NCBI GenBank assembly: GCA_028023455.1
Contig: JAQFVV010012394.1
Coordinates: forward strand, 26,917,053-26,981,052
Source of the DNA: Epiperipatus broadwayi
Taxonomy: Eukaryota; Onychophora; Udeonychophora; Euonychophora; Peripatidae
Direction: 5' to 3'
DNA: 64,000 bases
In this document: positions 44,498 through 54,018 of the stretch, piece after piece
Layout: each line of letters starts with the position of its first letter
How positions within the stretch are numbered: position 1 is the stretch's first letter
Made by a program: the position numbers and the translations under genes
The notes under the pieces: model-generated
What the model saw: only the letters and a program-made list of their open reading frames with translations
Databases searched by the model: none
What the model was told of the DNA's origin: nothing

Positions 44498-44640
44498 CTG
44501 CCTTGCGCTGTTTGAAGCGGTGATAGAGTGGCAGCCTCTGGGACTCGCAGTCCATAAACAACAGTGCATTGCTTTAGCTCTGTCATTTCCCGATGATTGA
44601 ACTTCTTAAGAAATTTCTAGCAATAAATCATTTGATTGTT
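44498..44640 (+). mobile_element. tRNA-derived SINE (family SB)
   Basis: GCGGTGATAGAGTGGCAGCC, GACTCGCAGTCCATAAACA, TTCCCGATGATTGAACTTC and the end AATAAATCATTTGATTGTTT match family SB in order. Confidence 0.7.
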
Positions 44641-45266
44641 TTATTTTATTAATAAACATTCAAGTGGGAACTTCAGAAACATAATATCAAGAGTCATATT
44701 TCAAACAAACAAACAAAAAAATCGACTGCTGACTTGGTAATGCGATTAATCGCTGATAGCTTATCTGGGAAGTTTAACATTTAGCAAATGGGGGGAAAGT
44801 GTTTGGCTACTACACCAGTGAACAAACAAACTTGGAATTTGAATACAAATTAATCTTATCTCTTTGGACTTCTACTGGTGATAAGTACCAAAAATCCTGA
44901 ATGCAGCATACAATAAATACTTTTGGGGAGATTAGTTCTAAAACAGTGCCTTTCAAAAGTTAAAAATGATCACCAAGTTAATATAGTTAAGAGTTTGGCA
45001 TTCTAAAAGAATGTCAAAAATCGTTAATTCAAAATTGTTTACTGATGATCTATGTTACTCAAATATATTTTGTGAAGATTAATCATGCCACAAATACAAT
45101 TTTACAATTAGAATCTTAATAAGAAATGTGGACTTAATCAGTGAAGTATTGAATAGCTTCACGCTCGCAGATCTAACCACTTCAGCTTTACCTATTTAAA
45201 TAGAAAGTAGGTTGAAGTAAAGAGGGTTCCCCTCTTTTCTTCCACAGCGTAAGCTTGTGGTTAAAC
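44641..45266. other. Unassigned non-coding DNA
   Basis: No gene. Bases 45160-45260 are somewhat less AT-rich, with an inverted GTAGGTTGAAGTAAAGAGGG context and CCCCTCTTTTCTTCCACAG, which looks like a 3' splice site but has no open frame after it. Confidence 0.4.
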
Positions 45267-45342
45267 ACCTGTAGAGGTCCCCACTATCGCATTTTATACG
45301 CATATTATCGAGGTTATAGCCTCAGTAAATATTACTTAATTA
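45267..45342 (+). repeat. Dispersed repeat E, copy 1
   Basis: TGTAGAGGTCCCCACTATCG, CGCATATTATCGAGG and TCAGTAAATATTACTTA recur in diverged form at 57256-57327. A small hairpin GAGG-TTATAG-CCTC lies inside. Function unknown. Confidence 0.6.
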
Positions 45343-45552
45343 TTAATCCTAAATTTCAATCCCTTACATGCAGGTCATCCCCAGAGATATTAAACCTATA
45401 TCCTAGGATTAAAGGAACAAATCAAAATAAGTGTAACATCAAAATTGAATGTGTAAAAATGATCATAAAAATTTGATTTTGAAGATTTCATTTATTTTTG
45501 AAAATGTCCTTCATATAGAAATAAAATATAATATGTAAAATTTCAATAATTT

Positions 45553-46026
45553 TAATAACTGAAACACAGGCTTATTCTATACCTGTGTCTATATATGTAA
45601 TATACAGGGTATATGAGCACAGACTTTCAGATGACCCATCACTCTCCCCTCTATCTAATAACCCTGATACACTCAAGCACATATATGCTGAAAAGATAAA
45701 TAATCACCAATATACGTATTTCATGCTAAACCAGCAATCATCAGTTGGTCCAGATTATCATCTCCCACACATATATACTATAAGTGCTCAGATATATATT
45801 AAGATAGACAATCTTCATACTTTAATGGATAGGCTCCAATCTACTACACACTCCAACTCTTCAACCGTCCATCCAATTGAAAATCTGATGATGGAATGCT
45901 CGGAGCCCACCCTGAGGCCGAGATTCTTGTCACACCCATGCTGACCTAAGGTCAATCTGAACCCCACATGTACAGGACATAATCCATTTAATACATATGC
46001 AAGGATGGGCAGACATCTCTACAATG
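45553..46026 (-). repeat. Family A hammerhead unit, full 474-bp tandem unit
   Basis: TAATAACTGAAACACAGGC starts the unit at 45553 and again at 46027, giving a 474-bp period. The first 191 bases of the two units differ at only three positions by eye. In ribozyme orientation the unit has a leader with GGTTCAGATTGACCTTAGGT and TGGAGCCTATCC, the intact hammerhead, a tRNA-like region with a decayed B box, and a terminal hairpin ACAGGTATAG...CTGTGT. The 119-codon ORF over it is a repeat product. Confidence 0.9.
45700..45758 (-). ncRNA. Hammerhead ribozyme, type I-like, family A, intact
   Basis: 59 nt on the minus strand. Helix I: AUAAUC/GAUUAU, internal loop UGGA against U, then CCAA/UUGG. Core CUGAUGA (plus 45738-45744). 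Helix II UGCU/AGCA after a U-U first pair, loop GGUUU. GAAA. Helix III is two base pairs (AU/AU) closing loop ACGU. The predicted cleavage follows AUA. All conserved core bases are present. The U-U pair at 10.1/11.1 may slow it. Confidence 0.88.
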
Positions 46027-46217
46027 TAATAACTGAAACACAGGCTTATTCTATACCTGTGTCTATATATGTAATATATAGGGTATATGAGCACAGGCTT
46101 TCAGATGACCCATCACTCTCCCCTCTATCTAATAACACTGATACACTCAAGCACATATATGCTGAAAAGATAAATAATCACCAATATACGTATTTCATGC
46201 TAAACCAGCAATCATCA
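46027..46217 (-). repeat. Second family A tandem unit, truncated in its ribozyme
   Basis: Nearly identical to the first 191 bases of the unit before it. It stops inside the hammerhead core (after TCATCA, plus 46217), where an inverted copy begins after a short join. The 89-codon ORF here is a repeat product. Confidence 0.88.
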
Positions 46218-46430
46218 ATATATCTGAGCACTTATAGTATATATGTGTGGGAGATGATAATCTGGACCAACTGATGATTGCTGGTTTAGCATGAAATACG
46301 TATATTGGTGATTATTTATCTTTTCAGCATATATGTGCTTGAGTGTATCAGTGTTATTAGATAGAGGGGAGAGTGGTGGGTCATCTGAAAGTCTGTGCTC
46401 ATATACCCTATATAATAATTTTAATAGCAG
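46218..46430 (+). repeat. Inverted family A unit, plus strand
   Basis: Begins in the leader at ATATATCTGAGCACTTATAG, contains the complete ribozyme, then CAGCATATATGTGCTTGAGT and GTCATCTGAAAGTCTGTGCT, ending at ATACCCTATATA. With the unit to its left it forms a palindrome of about 390 bases. Confidence 0.88.
46257..46315 (+). ncRNA. Hammerhead ribozyme, type I-like, family A, intact
   Basis: Identical over all 59 nt to the minus-strand motif at 45700-45758, now on the plus strand: helix I AUAAUC/GAUUAU and CCAA/UUGG, core CUGAUGA at 46271-46277, GAAA, helix III loop ACGU, predicted cleavage after AUA. Identity of both copies, with all core bases kept, argues for recent spread of an intact form. 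Confidence 0.88.
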
Positions 46431-47156
46431 ATGCAGGAATGTGAAAACACAAAAATGATAATATTAGAAAGAGAAAAGCTTTAATCTTTTTTCTGCATGC
46501 GCCTTAAATATTTGGAGAATAGCCAAACGATATAGTTTTTGACTATAGAGAGATCTCTCAAACCTCAACACGAGATAGCAACTTTATGAAGATAAGAATG
46601 CCTGTCTTATCTTTAATCTAAATTCTTAAAATTATAGGCCAATCTGAAGCATCTCGATTTGAGAGGTGAAGAAATTATTGTCTTCACATTTAAATTTACT
46701 ATTTCTTTTTTACAAATTAACTTGAAATCTTGCGATTTACAGCGAGTTAATATTAAGATCTTTTATTTGTACTGTATATAATATTAAGATTTTTTTTAAT
46801 GGAAATATAGAAACTAATGATAATAATATATTATATATATGGACACACACAGCTATTTATGGCAAATTAAAAATTGATTATAATATAGCAATATAATCAA
46901 TAAGCTACGACTTAATTTAAAACTACTTAGAATATTAACTTTTGAAGAAGAGGCAACAAAAATAATAAATTATCATTATTAAACTAAAAAATATATGTTC
47001 CAAATAAAGTGAATTCTCAATGGAGATTCTCTATAGATATAAAAGATCACAAAATTAATGTCATAGTATGATCGGTGATTAAAAAACATGCACTGACAAC
47101 AGTAACCTATTTCACTTTAGTGTAATACCAACTACGTATGTGTAAGTAACCATTGA
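46431..47156. other. AT-rich DNA without recognisable genes
   Basis: A weak long-range inverted pair GAGATCTCTCAAACCTC / ATCTCGATTTGAGAGGT lies at 46547 and 46651. No gene. Confidence 0.4.
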
Positions 47157-47212
47157 ATTATTTATCAGATCTATAGTTTCTGGCTATTGGCCTTCATCAG
47201 TGAGAAAATAAT
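47157..47212 (-). ncRNA. Hammerhead ribozyme motif, family D
   Basis: Minus strand: outer helix I AUUAUUU/AAAUAAU is perfect and is followed by UCA/UGA; the core CUGAUGA is intact; helix II GGC/GCC has loop CAAUA; GAAA is intact. Helix III is altered (CUAUAG before AUC), so the C-G pair seen in other family D copies is lost. Activity is uncertain. The rest of the element around it is not recognisable. Confidence 0.72.
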
Positions 47213-47699
47213 GGACTGCATAATATCCATCCAGTAGACACCTTTACTTCCATGACCTGAAAACTTTCCAAAAAATCCTAAAGTTTGGATCCAAACCAAC
47301 TTGTTTGTCTAGCTAAAAAAATCCAATCCAACAGGTGACTGCTAGTAAAATACATGTAGTTATAATGTTCCTCATTGATACAAGCTAATACCAAAAAATG
47401 ATTCTGGTTTCTGGCTGTCAGTGCCACTGGTTATTCATTAATTAATTACACCTTAGATAGGTCTAGAACAGAGTCATGTAGAATGAATTACAATTGATTG
47501 ATATGATTAAAAAAAACCATTTTCTGGCTGTAAGAGAGAAAGAAAAAAAGCCCTCAGTAAAGCATGGAAGATTTGTGGATATTTATCCCCATTTCAATAT
47601 TGTCGAGCTGTTAGACTGAAATAACATATATCATAAAATAAGCACATTATTGCTATATAAATTATTATAAAATTATGAGTAAAGGATATTTACACATGA
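47213..47699. other. Unassigned non-coding DNA
   Basis: No gene or shared repeat recognised. Confidence 0.4.
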
Positions 47700-48150
47700 T
47701 TAAATGATATAAGATAGAAACATAATGGGTGAAATTAATCAAAGAATTAAACTCATATAAACTGCTTTTGGCAGAAATAATTTATCATTTAAAGAACATA
47801 GGCTTATGTGTTGAAAAAAAGGCTTTTTTAACATATGCATTTTTCCAGTTCTTAATTATGGATCTGAGACATGGATACTTAATAGAAGTGCAATGAAGTA
47901 CAAAGAAAGGCACTATAAGAATAACAAGAAGAGATTGAACACTAAATACATGGGTTGAGAGAACAAACAGGTATCATTAACATCAGATAGACAAGTAAAG
48001 TTTTAATTGGATCTGAAGAAATTGTAAAAGACCCAGAAGATGACAACAAGTGAGATGAATCTGCTGAGACCCAGAAGATGACAACAAGTGAGATGAATCT
48101 GCTGATTTAAAAAAACAACAACTATGAATTAGAGAAAATAGATTAAACTG
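47700..48150 (+). pseudogene. Degenerate RTE C-terminal fragment with small tandem duplication
   Basis: GEINQRIKL, AFGRNNLSFK, CIFPVLNYGSETWILNRSAM follow the RTE after the RT domain, then REQTGII and VKDPEDDNK match the tail. The 38-bp segment starting AGACCCAGAAGATGACAACA is duplicated in tandem at 48027-48104. Several stops; not functional. Confidence 0.85.
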
Positions 48151-48437
48151 AAAAGATGTTCATTCTGCAATGAATCATTTCATAGAGATTTAATCTAATC
48201 AAACTTTTTTCTCTTTTCTAAGGGTACTAATTATCCAAAATAAGAGTAAACAAAATAGATCATTTAATTTTTAATGTAAAATGAATTTAAAATTGTGACA
48301 GTATGATTATGGATCATTTTAAAAGTAGTTTGCTGGTACTTTTTAAAAAAAAAAGTTATTCGTACTTAACAAGTGATGAAATAACAACTTTCTTTTAAGC
48401 ATTACATGATCACCATCTCTTATACTAGCACGTAACT

Positions 48438-48642
48438 GTTTATAAACAAGGCAAAACTCTCCATACAGTAGTGCCACCCTGTATCACACTGACAAAGGCC
48501 ACAAGCCAGAAACTAGTCTGGGGATATTGGATGAGTAGGCATTATATAGGGATTTTATGCACAAGCCTTCTGGCATCCATTGATTACTCTGTTTGGCACA
48601 GGGTGGCACTATTATAGGGAGACTTTTGCCTTGTTTATAAAC
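48438..48642 (+). repeat. Family D element with terminal inverted repeats, 205 bp
   Basis: GTTTATAAACAAGGCAAAAC begins the left arm and its complement ends the right arm; the arms (about 45 bases) continue to GTGCCACCCTGT/ACAGGGTGGCAC. Inside are a hammerhead-like core and the family D body ATGAGTAGGCATTATATAGG...GGCATCCATTGATTACTC. It is the most compact copy and shows what a single unit looks like. Confidence 0.82.
48481..48535 (+). ncRNA. Hammerhead-like motif, family D, degenerate core
   Basis: CUGACAA (for CUGANGA) then helix II GGC-CACAA-GCC, GAAA, minimal helix III C-UA-G, and GUC. G8 of the core is changed to A, which should abolish cleavage. Helix I keeps only a few pairs. Confidence 0.65.
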
Positions 48643-48961
48643 TTTCTTTTAACTGGAACGGGTACCTGGATTATTTTTTCACTAACAATAACAAACAATT
48701 GTTTAAAAATAATTTATTAGACATTTAATAAATAGTTGACAACAAAAGGTAACATGGTGTAATTAAAATGGCAAATATTTTAGTGTCTATAGTAAAAGTA
48801 AATTAATTTCAACACAAATAATTTTTTCATTTATTTAATGTGAATCTTTTATTTATTCTTATGTAAATATATTTATTATATTTACATTTCTTATAAATAA
48901 AAATATTAAGTTTAAATGTAGATAAGTATGTAGAATATTTAATACATAACTCTGATTATAT
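48643..48961. other. AT-rich DNA without recognisable genes
   Basis: No gene; TTTATTTATT-rich sequence. Confidence 0.4.
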
Positions 48962-49630
48962 GTAACTGAAACAGGAAATAACGGAACCTTCTACTGAATT
49001 ATATAACGTATATAAGCTCTAAAAAGACAAATGATACCACTTGTCTCTTAGTATTTGTTGTTATATATGTTTAGTTTATTTATGTAATTTTAAATAAAGG
49101 AGTGAATTTGATCTATTGATTATATATATTTACAGAATAAATGATATATGCAAAGGATCAAGTTTTAATAACCTCTAAATATGAAATGAAATTTCAGTTT
49201 TAATACCTATACACAATTAAACTAACTAAGCACATATGACAACAAATGCTAAGAAACAGACGTATCGTGTCTTTTGAGAGTTTATTTACATTATATAACT
49301 CATTGAAAGCTTCAGTTATTCCCTGTTCAGTTACATATAACGAATTATTTATTATTTACAGAAATTAAAATTGAATTTTAATTTCATATTTAGACATTGT
49401 TAAAACTAAAACTTGGCTTTGAATTTCTGAATATTTAATTTGTTGCTTCTTATCATTTATTCTACAAATATATATGACCAATAGATTGAATTCACTCTCT
49501 CATTCAAAATTATATAAATGAACTAAGCCTATATAACAACAAATGCTAAGATACAAGTGGGGTCATCTTCTTTAGAGAGTTTATTTATATTATATAACTA
49601 ATTGGAAGCTTCAGTTACTTTCTGTTCAGT
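48962..49630. repeat. Three copies of a ~115-bp repeat H, one inverted
   Basis: Copies at 48962-49076 (minus), 49219-49336 (plus) and 49519-49630 (plus) share ACAACAAATGCTAAGA(A/T)AC, GAGAGTTTATTTA and GCTTCAGTTA(T/C)T...CTGTTCAGT. They are separated by AT-rich DNA. The three-copy arrangement resembles clustered MITE insertions or a foldback plus one duplication. Confidence 0.75.
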
Positions 49631-49906
49631 GTAGAGAATATTATGCAGTAACTCAATACCTAAAAGTAAGTGTATATATTTAAATCTGCTACAATCATAA
49701 CTTCACTTTATTAATATGATTCTTATGAGAATTTTTCATCTTTATCTGACAATTCAATAATCACCAGTTGCAACTAATAATGAAGAAGAGAAGCCCATTT
49801 AAATAAATAATCATATTCTTCAATTCTCACTGCTTTTATGCCGTCTAATATAAACTTTAATTATGACTGCATATCAGGTGGTAGGGTCTTATCCAGTGCT
49901 CAACTA

Positions 49907-49968
49907 TCCAAATATCCTTGACTAGTTTCTAGCTTATGGCTTTCATCAGTGAGGAGCTGTTTAAATTT
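49907..49968 (-). ncRNA. Hammerhead ribozyme motif, family D
   Basis: Minus strand: core CUGAUGA (plus 49943-49949), helix II AGC/GCU with loop CAUAA, GAAA, minimal helix III C-UA-G, cleavage triplet GUC. Core and cleavage site are fully conserved. Helix I is weakly paired (the outer strand reads AUUUAAA against UUUGGAU), so activity alone is doubtful. Confidence 0.75.
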
Positions 49969-50194
49969 TTTGATCAGTGCATTTGGATCTTTTGGATCTA
50001 ATGCACTTTTCCTCAGAGTAGTCGCCATTTTTTTACTTTTTGTTATAGCACCAAACTACCAGCCCAAACTGAAAAAGTTTTTTAAATCCAAGTTTATTTG
50101 CCTGCACAGATATATAACTCGAAAAACAGTTGTCTATATATTTTGATCATCTTAAGATTTTTTTATAACCGTAAACACCTTTAGTCTTTGGCCA

Positions 50195-50257
50195 GAATCC
50201 AAAAAGCTTCTCACTGATGAATGTCATAAGCTAGAAACTTGTCAATTATAGGGATTC
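50195..50257 (+). ncRNA. Hammerhead ribozyme motif, family D
   Basis: Outer helix I GAAUCC/GGAUUC is perfect; the core CUGAUGA (50214-50220), GAAA and GUC are conserved, helix III is C-UU-G. Helix II (AUGUCAUAAGCU) is damaged and the inner part of helix I is mismatched. Confidence 0.72.
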
Positions 50258-50328
50258 ATTAAGCACTATCATCTGGTATCTATTGATTACCAAAGCTTGC
50301 ATTAGATGGCATAAAAATAGTGAGAATA

Positions 50329-51540
50329 GAAAAATATGCTAATGAATACCAATGTGTAAACACAGGTTCACAGGCTATGTGATGACTCAGTCATGTGATG
50401 TTTTGGTGGTTTTTAAATAAATTATTAAACAATATTTATTCAAATATGCATAAGAAAGGTCTAACATGTGAAAACTTAAGTTGAATGCCATATGCTAGTC
50501 ATTTATGCAGTTCTATCCGATGCAACACTAAAAGACTTACTCGAACTGTACCACAATATATATCTTCCTATAATCCATTCTAATCCTTTGAGGAATTTGC
50601 TGCATTCAAAAATACCTCATTGAAGATAAAAATATAAAACATCTTACATTCACTCAACTAAAATAATCCATCAAACAATGATTAACAAAGTACAATTCTG
50701 ATCAAAGCAAACCAGTTAGAATTACCTCATACCAAAATAAATAAATCTTTATTAACATGATAAAAATACCTTTTTTTTCAAACTAATGTAACTCAAAACT
50801 GCAGAAGTATACTTTTTAAGTCTATTACAAATTAATACAGCTTCTAAATCCTTGGAGAACTGTCAATAATAACATGTCATAGTATATTATATTTATTTTT
50901 CCACATCTTATCTAATATATTTTCCATTTGGCACATTAATTACACTTTGTTTCACATAAAAAAGCAATCAATATAATTTAATTTGTTATATTAGTATTAT
51001 AAAATAAAAGATTGTTTAATGTTCAATACAATACAGCGCATCTACTATACAAGCTGATTTCAAAATTCAACTGGAATCATTCATTTCAAGATAAGATATA
51101 TCATTTATAACTGGACTCCAAACTCAGTAATCATCTTGTTGTAGATTGCTCAATGCTATCAAAATATGGACTAGATGTCTCAATGTTTTACCGACATATG
51201 TAATTATTTAAAATTCACTAAAACTGTATCAGATTACTGAGTCAAATCTATTTCTATGACCCCAATTCCATCACCTTGTGGAAGCTTTAAATAATAAAGT
51301 ATAAATAAGTTGGGAGAACTGAAGTAAGACAAACAGATTTGCTACTTAAATGACTAATGTGTAAACAGAGGTCATTTGATGTTTTGTTGATGTTAAAAAA
51401 TGAATGAACTTTCCTGCCAGGCTTGATAAAGTAGACAAAGATAATGACAAAAAAGTACTTCTATGAATATTTGTCATTTTGCCTTAAAATTTCCATGGCA
51501 ACCTGAGAACATTAGAGAAATAATAATTTTTTTAAAAAAA
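50329..51540. other. AT-rich DNA without recognisable genes
   Basis: No gene or shared repeat recognised. Confidence 0.4.
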
Positions 51541-51745
51541 ATGATTGTCTATTGCTTAGGAGTTCATTGGAAGTTTGAGGATTAGAAGAGACAGATATGG
51601 GTGTGATCCATGGACAATAAGCTCCAGAATCTTCCAGATTACCACTATACAAAACCACTATATGGTGAAAAAATAAATAATTGAATGGCTTCATTATTTA
51701 GGAGTTCATAAAAATTTCGAGTATCAGAAAGTGCCATAAGTGAAA
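51541..51745 (-). mobile_element. Two adjacent SINEs (family SB), second truncated
   Basis: The first copy (about 51541-51669) has TTGCTTAGGAGTTCATTGGA, GGGTGTGATCCATGG and ATTACCACTATACAAAACCA. The second (about 51682-51745) begins again with GGCTTCATTATTTAGGAGTT and breaks off after CATAAGTG. Both are minus strand. The 60-codon ORF over them is not a gene. Confidence 0.65.
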
Positions 51746-52223
51746 TTGATGGAAAGACATTATAATCGAGATTCTGACACTTTACCAAAAACCAAAAGAA
51801 AGTTTACTGCAGAAGTTAAAAGACATCACAACAAGGGATCAAACAACCAGGCCAATAAACCCTGAATGCTTTTCCATAGGGCTGACAAATCAGTATTAAT
51901 GATGATTAAACTTTCTGAAACATAATTTACACACATCTATTTTCTTAAAAACTTTAGTACAACAACATCTTCTGCCTAACAGCCATGAAAGCTGGAATTA
52001 AAAGAAATTGGATTCACCTTGTCAAAACAATCTCAATAATCAGAAAAATGATAAATGGTTTGTCTATTCTGCTGTACAACTCACCCAAATAACAATAATC
52101 ATATTCTACTGAGATAATCAAAGTTCAGTAATGTGGTTTTGGAAAGATTAGAGTTGTATATAAGCAAAGGAATAAAAAAAGAAAAGTTAAATAAAAAATA
52201 TCCATTGAATAACATAGAAAACT
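51746..52223. other. Unassigned non-coding DNA
   Basis: No gene or shared repeat recognised. Confidence 0.4.
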
Positions 52224-52354
52224 AATCAAATGCTTTATTGTTTAGGGGTTCATAAGAAGTTTGGCTACTGGAAGTGATAAAAGGTGGATCCTGATCTATG
52301 GACCTTGAACTCCAAAATCTGTTACTCTACCACTGCCCTGAACCATGCAGAATA
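52224..52354 (-). mobile_element. tRNA-derived SINE (family SB)
   Basis: Minus strand: CATGGTTCAGGGCAGTGGTA with GAGTAAC, TTGGAGTTCAAGGTCCATAG, TATCACTTCCAGTAGCC, and the end AACCCCTAAACAATAAAGCA. One of the best preserved SB copies. Confidence 0.75.
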
Positions 52355-52899
52355 ATAATGAAAATCAAATGCATCTAGTGAATCACAAAACTAGTTTAAT
52401 AGTCAATGACTTTTAAAACTTTACACATTTCATTGAGATTAAAAAAATATGCAATATTATAATCTGTTTGCCATTTAAATATTTACCTCACATATTTATG
52501 TTTACTATTATATATATAAATTCTTTTTCTCTTTATTAAGATCTTTGAAAATGAATGAAGTTAATAAAGCTTAGCAGGATATTATGATCTTAATTATAGA
52601 AATAAGATAATCATACCAGCAACAACAATAATAAAGTGATAATTTTATTGTAATATAATAAAAATATCTCAAAAACTAAAAAAAAGGAAATAAAATGAAG
52701 ATTTGCTATATAAATTATGACTGCAGCTTAACACCTCTAGAATATATATTTTGCGAAACATTTTTTGCTTGCTTTATGCTAATCGTAATAACAATATACA
52801 AACGTTTTGAACCTTGGCTAAGAAAAGATTATTATAGGTAGATTTTCTAATACATGCTGAGCCTGTTTTCGGTCAGTAAACCAAACAAAATCATAGCAC
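52355..52899. other. AT-rich DNA without recognisable genes
   Basis: No gene or shared repeat recognised. Confidence 0.4.
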
Positions 52900-53124
52900 T
52901 CATAAACTGTAGGATGCATTGTGGGAATTTAATTGGAACAAAAATTAGCAACTTACATAATTTAAGCCAACATTCAAGAGATATTTTCGTATATGTTTTG
53001 ATTGAGTATTGAAATTAGCAATTTACATAATTTTTGTTCCAATTAAATTCCACAATACATTTTGCAGTTCACAAGCCAACATTCAATAGATATTTTTGTA
53101 TATTTTTTGATTAGTATTGAAATG
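52900..53124. repeat. Interleaved inverted and direct repeats
   Basis: About 45 bases at 52900-52945 (ending GGGAATTTAATTGGAACAAA) are inverted at 53030-53075. About 50 bases at 52964-53014 (AAGCCAACATTCAAGAGATA...) are directly repeated at 53074-53124. A simple foldback would not give the direct part, so a more complex rearrangement or a double insertion is needed. Confidence 0.75.
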
Positions 53125-53655
53125 TGAATTGTAATATACAGTGAAGCTGTGAACTATTCTGTATCTATTTATACAATTGCAATTATATGTTATCAAAAAA
53201 ATGTAAACAAACAAATAAATATGTAAATAAACTACCAAAAAAACATTAATATTTTTTAATATTTTAAATACAAGTATATATTGTATACATGGAATCTAGA
53301 TGTACTATAGGGGATTTTAAAATAATGTATGTGATCATATTTAAAAAAAAAAATTAATTTGTAGATAAATTTTACAATATATCCACAGGCATTTTTCCAT
53401 CTTGGAGTTCTATATGTAATCAAGCTAACTGAAAAAATTTATTTAATTTATGCTGAGAGCAATTATATTTTATACTTCCTTTGTTATCCTCTATGAATTT
53501 GATGTACAGTATTTCATATCATAAAATATCTTTTAAACATAATACTAAAAGTTTTACAAAATTTATAAATATACTTAAAAATTGCTACTAACATAAAAAC
53601 ATCAAAATGATTTGAAAGGTTGTACTTTCTTGAGATTCCTATTATGTTTTTATAA
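53125..53655. other. AT-rich DNA without recognisable genes
   Basis: No gene or shared repeat recognised. Confidence 0.4.
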
Positions 53656-53765
53656 GAGAAAAAAAGTTATAACTATCTTTCATATTGCATTTCCAAATCT
53701 ATATAATATTAATATCATTTACTTTATTATTTTTACAATGCTTTATATAATTACAACCTACTATT

Positions 53766-53801
53766 GATGTTTTCAATTGCCCCAACAATCTTCTTCCAAA
53801 C
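53766..53801 (-). ncRNA. Hammerhead-like motif, family C, degenerate
   Basis: Minus strand: UUGGAAGA in place of CUGAAGA, then a helix II GAUUG/CAAUU-like pairing, GAAA, ACAUC. The C3 position is lost. Confidence 0.5.
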
Positions 53802-53896
53802 TATAACAACCACAATATAAATACATGAACACAAATATATATAATGTAAAATTATATGTTCATGTGTATTTGTATTCATGTATTTGTAATGTGTTT

Positions 53897-53945
53897 GTTA
53901 TAGTTCTGAAGAAGATTGCTGGGCAATCGAAAACATCAATAATGG
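53897..53945 (+). ncRNA. Hammerhead ribozyme motif, family C (Penelope-type)
   Basis: Core CUGAAGA (53906-53912), helix II GAUUGC-UGG-GCAAUC perfect, GAAA (53929-53932), loop ACA, then UC: helix III is a single base pair. Helix I AUAGUU/AAUAAU pairs at five of six positions. This is the reduced hammerhead form known from Penelope-like elements, which is thought to work as a dimer or with help. Confidence 0.72.
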
Positions 53946-54018
53946 GTTGTAATTATATGAAGCATTGTAAAAGTAATAAAGTAAATGATATTAATATTAT
54001 ATAGAGAAAAAAAGTTAT

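Larger units (their letters stand above)
49823..50328. repeat. Family D palindrome, two hammerhead units head to head
   Basis: ATTCTCACTGCTTTTATGCC at the left is matched by the complement of GGCATAAAAATAGTGAGAAT at the right. Both halves carry a hammerhead core pointing outward from a 220-base centre of unrelated sequence. A 65-codon ORF at 49949-50146 lies in the centre and is not recognised. Confidence 0.82.
53656..54018. repeat. Family C palindrome with Penelope-type hammerheads and flanking direct repeat
   Basis: Arms 53700-53840 and about 53870-54003 are inverted copies (TATATAATATTAATATCATT...). Each arm holds a hammerhead-like motif. AGAGAAAAAAAGTTAT occurs just outside the arms at 53656-53671 and 54003-54018, a candidate 16-bp target duplication; the left copy is 28 bases from the arm start. 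Confidence 0.78.

Noticed and set aside
45225-45250. 3' splice site (CCCCTCTTTTCTTCCACAG)
   Set aside because: No open frame follows and no matching 5' site or exon was found.
45585-46274. ORFs of 119 and 89 codons with nearly identical N-terminal halves
   Set aside because: They come from the antisense of the two tandem hammerhead units; no start or domain supports a protein.
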